Assembly (NCBI GenBank): GCA_030594725.1
Contig: JAUVEQ010000095.1
Span: 1 to 9,030, forward strand
Source: Methanobacteriota archaeon
GTDB taxonomy: Archaea > Thermoplasmatota > DTKX01 > GCA-020343715
Reading direction: 5' to 3'
Length of the DNA: 9,030 nt
The position numbers and the translations under genes were made by a program. Shown one piece after another: positions 7,001-9,030 of the stretch (within the stretch, counting starts at the first letter, position 1; the number at the start of each line of letters is the position of its first letter). Below the pieces are notes generated by a model. That model saw nothing but the letters and a program-made list of their open reading frames with translations, did not search any database and was not told the origin of the DNA.

Positions 7001-7356
7001 TCCTCCACGACGAATTTCCAGGCCACGTTGGGCCGTGAAGAGCCCACGGTCGAGCCCTCGATTATGTGGATCGAGCCCCCGTTGTCCACGCCCAGGCCAT
7101 GCTCTCCGGCCTCGGAGTTGACGAACAGCAACGTCGAGTTCGAAAGGGTGAGGTCACCCCCGTCGGTGACCCTGAGGCCGCCCCTCAACATGATCACCCC
7201 CCAGTCACTTATCATCGTCGTGTCCCTTACCGTCCAGTCGCCATCCCCCAGGGCAGGGGGGTCGGTCTGCGCCAAGGCGCTGCTCGAGAGGACCAGGGCC
7301 AACATGGCGAAGGTGACCGACGCCAGGAACAGGACCGCCATCCGGGAGACCGTCAT
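4051..7356 (-). CDS. Secreted, membrane-anchored surface protein: beta-helix plus Ig-like repeats
   Basis: This 1101-residue protein is predicted to be displayed outside the cell. It has a Sec-type signal peptide (hydrophobic 7-24, ALA-Q cleavage near residue 29). About 45-480 is a right-handed parallel beta-helix of NosD/PbH1 type, with coils marked by recurring NCTF, DCTF and DCDI turns (183-186, 201-204, 256-259, 278-281). About 525-620 is a Trp-rich beta-sandwich-like region with a TGPDGYVRE turn (566-574). Five Ig-like units follow (about 627-719, 720-800, 801-886, 887-977, 978-1056), the first four closing on a D/S-x-x-GN or AGN turn and most opening on an APD/PP step. A membrane helix (1071-1091) and a basic tail (WWKRRRARAE) finish it. 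About 20 N-x-S/T sequons imply heavy N-glycosylation. No catalytic motif was recognised; adhesion or glycan binding is inference. Its ATG overlaps the stop of the upstream paralogue (ATGA), with GGTGA 6 bases before it. Confidence 0.92.
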   Translation of the reverse strand: MTVSRMAVLFLASVTFAMLALVLSSSALAQTDPPALGDGDWTVRDTTMISDWGVIMLRGGLRVTDGGDLTLSNSTLLFVNSEAGEHGLGVDNGGSIHIIEGSTVGSSRPNVAWKFVVEDGCTLEIRDSSIEECGKPSFGFRPNWRELALYVGTADAVVENTSFLGGLAGLYFAEGVIASPVRNCTFENAYGIVSWGTSVEDCTFHDQTLYGVVFHGGIEGRISRSTFDGVFSTCVQVGFEYFEPYELYTAQVVIEDCTFVRSVRAIRILTGSTAFISDCDIDGMEREGIVAWEGAIVNLLDGNIGNSTNAIRCSDGAWMDWDVTGHSRVLRGNVTLAGNISLSDGAILDLIDIRNLTMLSHEGDPLTIDLGTGATLRMDRGSIEIPPETTSPHDWAAVGLHGPSASVELSLVSVLNLSFPIELRELLATNTTVPLGRWTLGRTELVDCELFVDPLVNAPSITITSSWAHERSIMRRCSMEGAEMDGPWTSPWLVIEEGFVHSYDFLHDIEDLLDNGAIEMTYGTNDSHLAILWSWQAHVHWQNQMPIGDVVVYVRNSVQMEYWGRTGPDGYVREPWHYVLTEMAFGDQTSGDYLPLTFEVNVSGIISQVAVAEVALPLLVDIPVVDLTPPHLDVDQGWSVSTNVTELNLTGTAIDLQSGMAFMEFANLSGEYSRVPIDPDTGRFRAHLDLNLGYQTVILRAYDNVGNRVAKQVLVHYSTEAPFIFIDEPLNGSFVNSIMTFVVGQTELNATVEAQGRLQVAEDGFFRILVYLSEGPNLVQVNVTSLAGNHNNITMIVYLDTVAPDLVVTYPPNSPYPTSQTGELIRGLAEHGAAVFINSVSISVEEGGTFANGVSLQQGAMRYMIRAVDLAGNSNEVEVVVLLDSVPPTMVVLVDGEDATRYTGEGILRTSQASITISVSTEEGAYLEVDGQSLHLDGREGSFVYNLSEGMNDIMVYVQDEAGNFQEFGPITVDVDRTPPAIDLPAPPHTTEEVRLMLRGHTEPNVTLLVNGAPIPVDREGLFQKTFLLNEGTNRLVIVVEDRYGQVTTMTYDITMTPPGPEPLTTTPSSLPYMLAITAVIIVVEAFVLKVWWKRRRARAE

Positions 7357-9030
7357 TCCTCCTCACCCCCCAGCTCAAGGCGTCTCATCACTACGTATAC
7401 CAGGACCAGCAGGATGGGGATGATGACGAGGAAGATGTAGACCTCCCAGGGATTGGGTCCCTCGGGCGCCACAGACTCGTCCACGCGATACACCAGGACC
7501 TGGACCTCCATCTCATTGCCTATGTCGTCCACCGCCCTCACGACGATGGCGGACTCGTCCACGTAGACGGGGTACTTGATCCAGAACTTGCCATCCCTCA
7601 GCAGCACGAGACTTCCCTGGATGTACACCCTGGCATCCTCATCGACGTACCCTGCGACCTCGACCCATTCCTCGGTTGTGTTGATGTCCAGGTCCGAGGT
7701 CAAACGGAGGTCAGGAGGTGTCCAGTCAGCCCAGATGGTGATGTTCGCCCAGGTCTCGTGACCGTAGATGTCCTCTACCAGTATGGAGAAGCCGTTCTCA
7801 CCCTCCTGCAGGTCGACCTGGAGGGACCAGTAGCTGTTCTCATCGATGTCCGCCAGGACCCTGTTGATCCTGACCGTCACGTCCTCGTTCCGCGATAGCC
7901 GTCCGTGGAGCAACACGGAGGACTCCCTGGTCATGGTGCCGTCCGCCGGCTCCGGGGGCGACATGGCGATCGGGTTCGTCTCCACGTGGAGAATGATGGT
8001 GTGGACCGCCTCGTTACCTGCCAGGTCCGTGGCCACAAGGTCGACCAGGTGACGACCCTCGGGGAGTGTGATGTTGAAGGAGAAGGTATCGCCCTCCACC
8101 TTCCACGACCTTAATACGGAATCGATCTTCACACGCACGGTCTCCGTTCCGGCGCCTGCGTCGAAGGCCACTCCGAAGACGCTGACCGTGTTCGTCCGGG
8201 TCCAGATCTCGGTCTCCTGTGGAGCTCCCATCTGGAATACGGGGGGTTCGTCGTCCTTGAGGTCCAAGATGACCGTCTGGGACGAGGTCAGGTTGACCAC
8301 GACATCCACCGTGTAGCCTCGGAGGTCGGCGAAGGCTGTGTGGTGTCCCATGAGGGTGACCGTTCCCTCCTCGTTGATCGAGGCCAGGATTATCATGTCC
8401 CGCACCATGCCAGCACCATCCGGGGTACCGTTGGCGACCTCCACCTCGTAGATGTCCCAGACCGAGACCCTCGCAGAGGTCAGCTCGGCCCGGTCCGGCC
8501 ACAGGACCCTGGCGGACAGGTACCACCAGGTGTTGACGACACCTCCGCCCTGCACCAGGACCCTGTCGGTCTGGTGCGTTGTGTTGTAAAGGTCAAGGAG
8601 AGAGCTATCTACATGGAGCGACGCCATGGTGGCCCCCCCTATTGAACAGTTGTACAGCCTTGCCTCAGAATCGACCATGACGATCCCCTTAACGGCATGT
8701 GCGATCCCGGAGGAATACGCCAACATCGAGGACGTCACGAGATGGATGGCATCACCGACCAGTGTGTTATTGATGCGCGTGTTGACAAGCGTGATAGTCG
8801 AATCCTCTCCATAGATGCCAGACGCAGCGCAATCAACGAAGCGACAATCGATGATCGACGCCGTAGTCCGGACCATGCCCACTCCCGATCGGGTCCTGCG
8901 GAAGGAACATCCCTGGATGGTGGCAACGGAATCGGTCAGTGAGACCCCCACCTCCCCGGGGGCCCCTCCCACCGATGGACCCACTGCCAGGAAGGTGGAG
9001 TTGATCAACTCGACATCACATCGCTTGACC
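7353..9030 (-). CDS. Membrane-anchored beta-helix/Ig-like surface protein, 5' end missing
   Basis: The frame is open through the right edge, so the true start and signal peptide lie outside. A TTG at 9008 gives an apparent start, but the codons before it (VKRCDVE) continue the same beta-helix repeat. Numbering the 558 visible residues from 9029: 1-155 are beta-helix coils with CDVELINSTF, GCSF, DCRF and NCSI turns; about 160-258 is a beta-sandwich-like region with W-rich strands and a TPDGAGMVRD turn; three Ig-like units follow (about 259-350, 351-435, 436-515), the first containing DLAGN and the last DDIGN; a membrane helix lies at 528-548, then MRRLELGGEEE. Architecture and order match the downstream gene, so the two are paralogues, with three Ig units here against five there. 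No enzyme signature was seen. Its TGA stop overlaps the next gene's ATG by four bases. A cell-surface adhesion or glycan-binding role is inference. Confidence 0.88.
   Translation of the reverse strand, partial: VKRCDVELINSTFLAVGPSVGGAPGEVGVSLTDSVATIQGCSFRRTRSGVGMVRTTASIIDCRFVDCAASGIYGEDSTITLVNTRINNTLVGDAIHLVTSSMLAYSSGIAHAVKGIVMVDSEARLYNCSIGGATMASLHVDSSLLDLYNTTHQTDRVLVQGGGVVNTWWYLSARVLWPDRAELTSARVSVWDIYEVEVANGTPDGAGMVRDMIILASINEEGTVTLMGHHTAFADLRGYTVDVVVNLTSSQTVILDLKDDEPPVFQMGAPQETEIWTRTNTVSVFGVAFDAGAGTETVRVKIDSVLRSWKVEGDTFSFNITLPEGRHLVDLVATDLAGNEAVHTIILHVETNPIAMSPPEPADGTMTRESSVLLHGRLSRNEDVTVRINRVLADIDENSYWSLQVDLQEGENGFSILVEDIYGHETWANITIWADWTPPDLRLTSDLDINTTEEWVEVAGYVDEDARVYIQGSLVLLRDGKFWIKYPVYVDESAIVVRAVDDIGNEMEVQVLVYRVDESVAPEGPNPWEVYIFLVIIPILLVLVYVVMRRLELGGEEE
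7358..7367 (-). promoter_or_regulatory. Shine-Dalgarno region inside the end of the upstream gene
   Basis: Read on the minus strand, GGTGAGGAGG lies directly before the ATG at 7356, inside the last codons (Gly-Gly-Glu-Glu-Glu) of the upstream surface-protein gene. GGTGA at 7363-7367 has the suitable 6-base spacing; GGAGG is only one base from the start and is less likely to be used. The site supports reinitiation or coupling at the ATGA overlap. Confidence 0.65.

Noticed and set aside
9006..9008. TTG at 9008 as the true start of the right-hand surface-protein gene
   Set aside because: The reading frame continues to the window edge, the upstream codons form the first half of a beta-helix coil, and no signal peptide or ribosome site accompanies the TTG.

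Overview
The window looks like chromosomal DNA from a GC-rich archaeon. The best guess is a euryarchaeon of the Thermoplasmata/Thermoplasmatota type, with moderate to low confidence at that rank. The evidence is: an RNase HII with archaeal-style GYPxD spacing; a HerA/FtsK-like ATPase homologue; a short ubiquitin-like MoaD/SAMP protein ending in Gly-Gly; A/T-rich box A (TATA) elements about 24-31 bases upstream of start codons that lack a Shine-Dalgarno site, the pattern of leaderless archaeal transcripts; GGAGG/GGTGA ribosome binding sites on genes inside operons; and large secreted beta-helix/Ig-like proteins rich in N-glycosylation sequons with one C-terminal membrane anchor.

Layout. Bases 1-671 (minus strand) hold nearly all of ribose-5-phosphate isomerase A (rpiA); only the last few codons run off the left edge. 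Directly upstream of it on the same strand, 712-2580 encodes a 622-residue protein that reads as a HerA-like ATPase fold with a degraded Walker A site and a long charged tail ending in a run of glutamates. A 95-base divergent intergenic region (2581-2675) carries one candidate box A for each direction. On the plus strand follow rnhB (RNase HII, 2676-3422), a stand-alone SCP2-domain-like protein (3443-3775) and a MoaD/ThiS/SAMP-like protein (3788-4033). The last two genes each have a clear GGAGG, and short gaps suggest one transcript. At 4034-4050 this group meets, tail to tail, a minus-strand pair of surface-protein genes: an intact 1101-residue protein (4051-7356) and, upstream of it, a related gene cut by the right edge (7353-9030). 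These two overlap by ATGA and are probably translationally coupled.

How the genes fit together. The left half is information processing and core metabolism: an RNA/DNA-hybrid nuclease, a HerA-like protein of unknown role, and a pentose phosphate enzyme. The right half is envelope: two paralogous proteins predicted to sit on the outside of the membrane, each with a right-handed beta-helix, a linking beta-sandwich-like region, several Ig-like repeats and a C-terminal membrane helix.

Coding density is very high. The largest gap is the 95-base divergent promoter region, so no stretch over 300 bases lacks a gene. I saw no tRNA, rRNA, CRISPR array, insertion sequence or attachment site. No multi-gene defence system or mobile element is visible. 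The most unusual items are the catalytically degenerate HerA-like protein and the tandem surface-protein pair.
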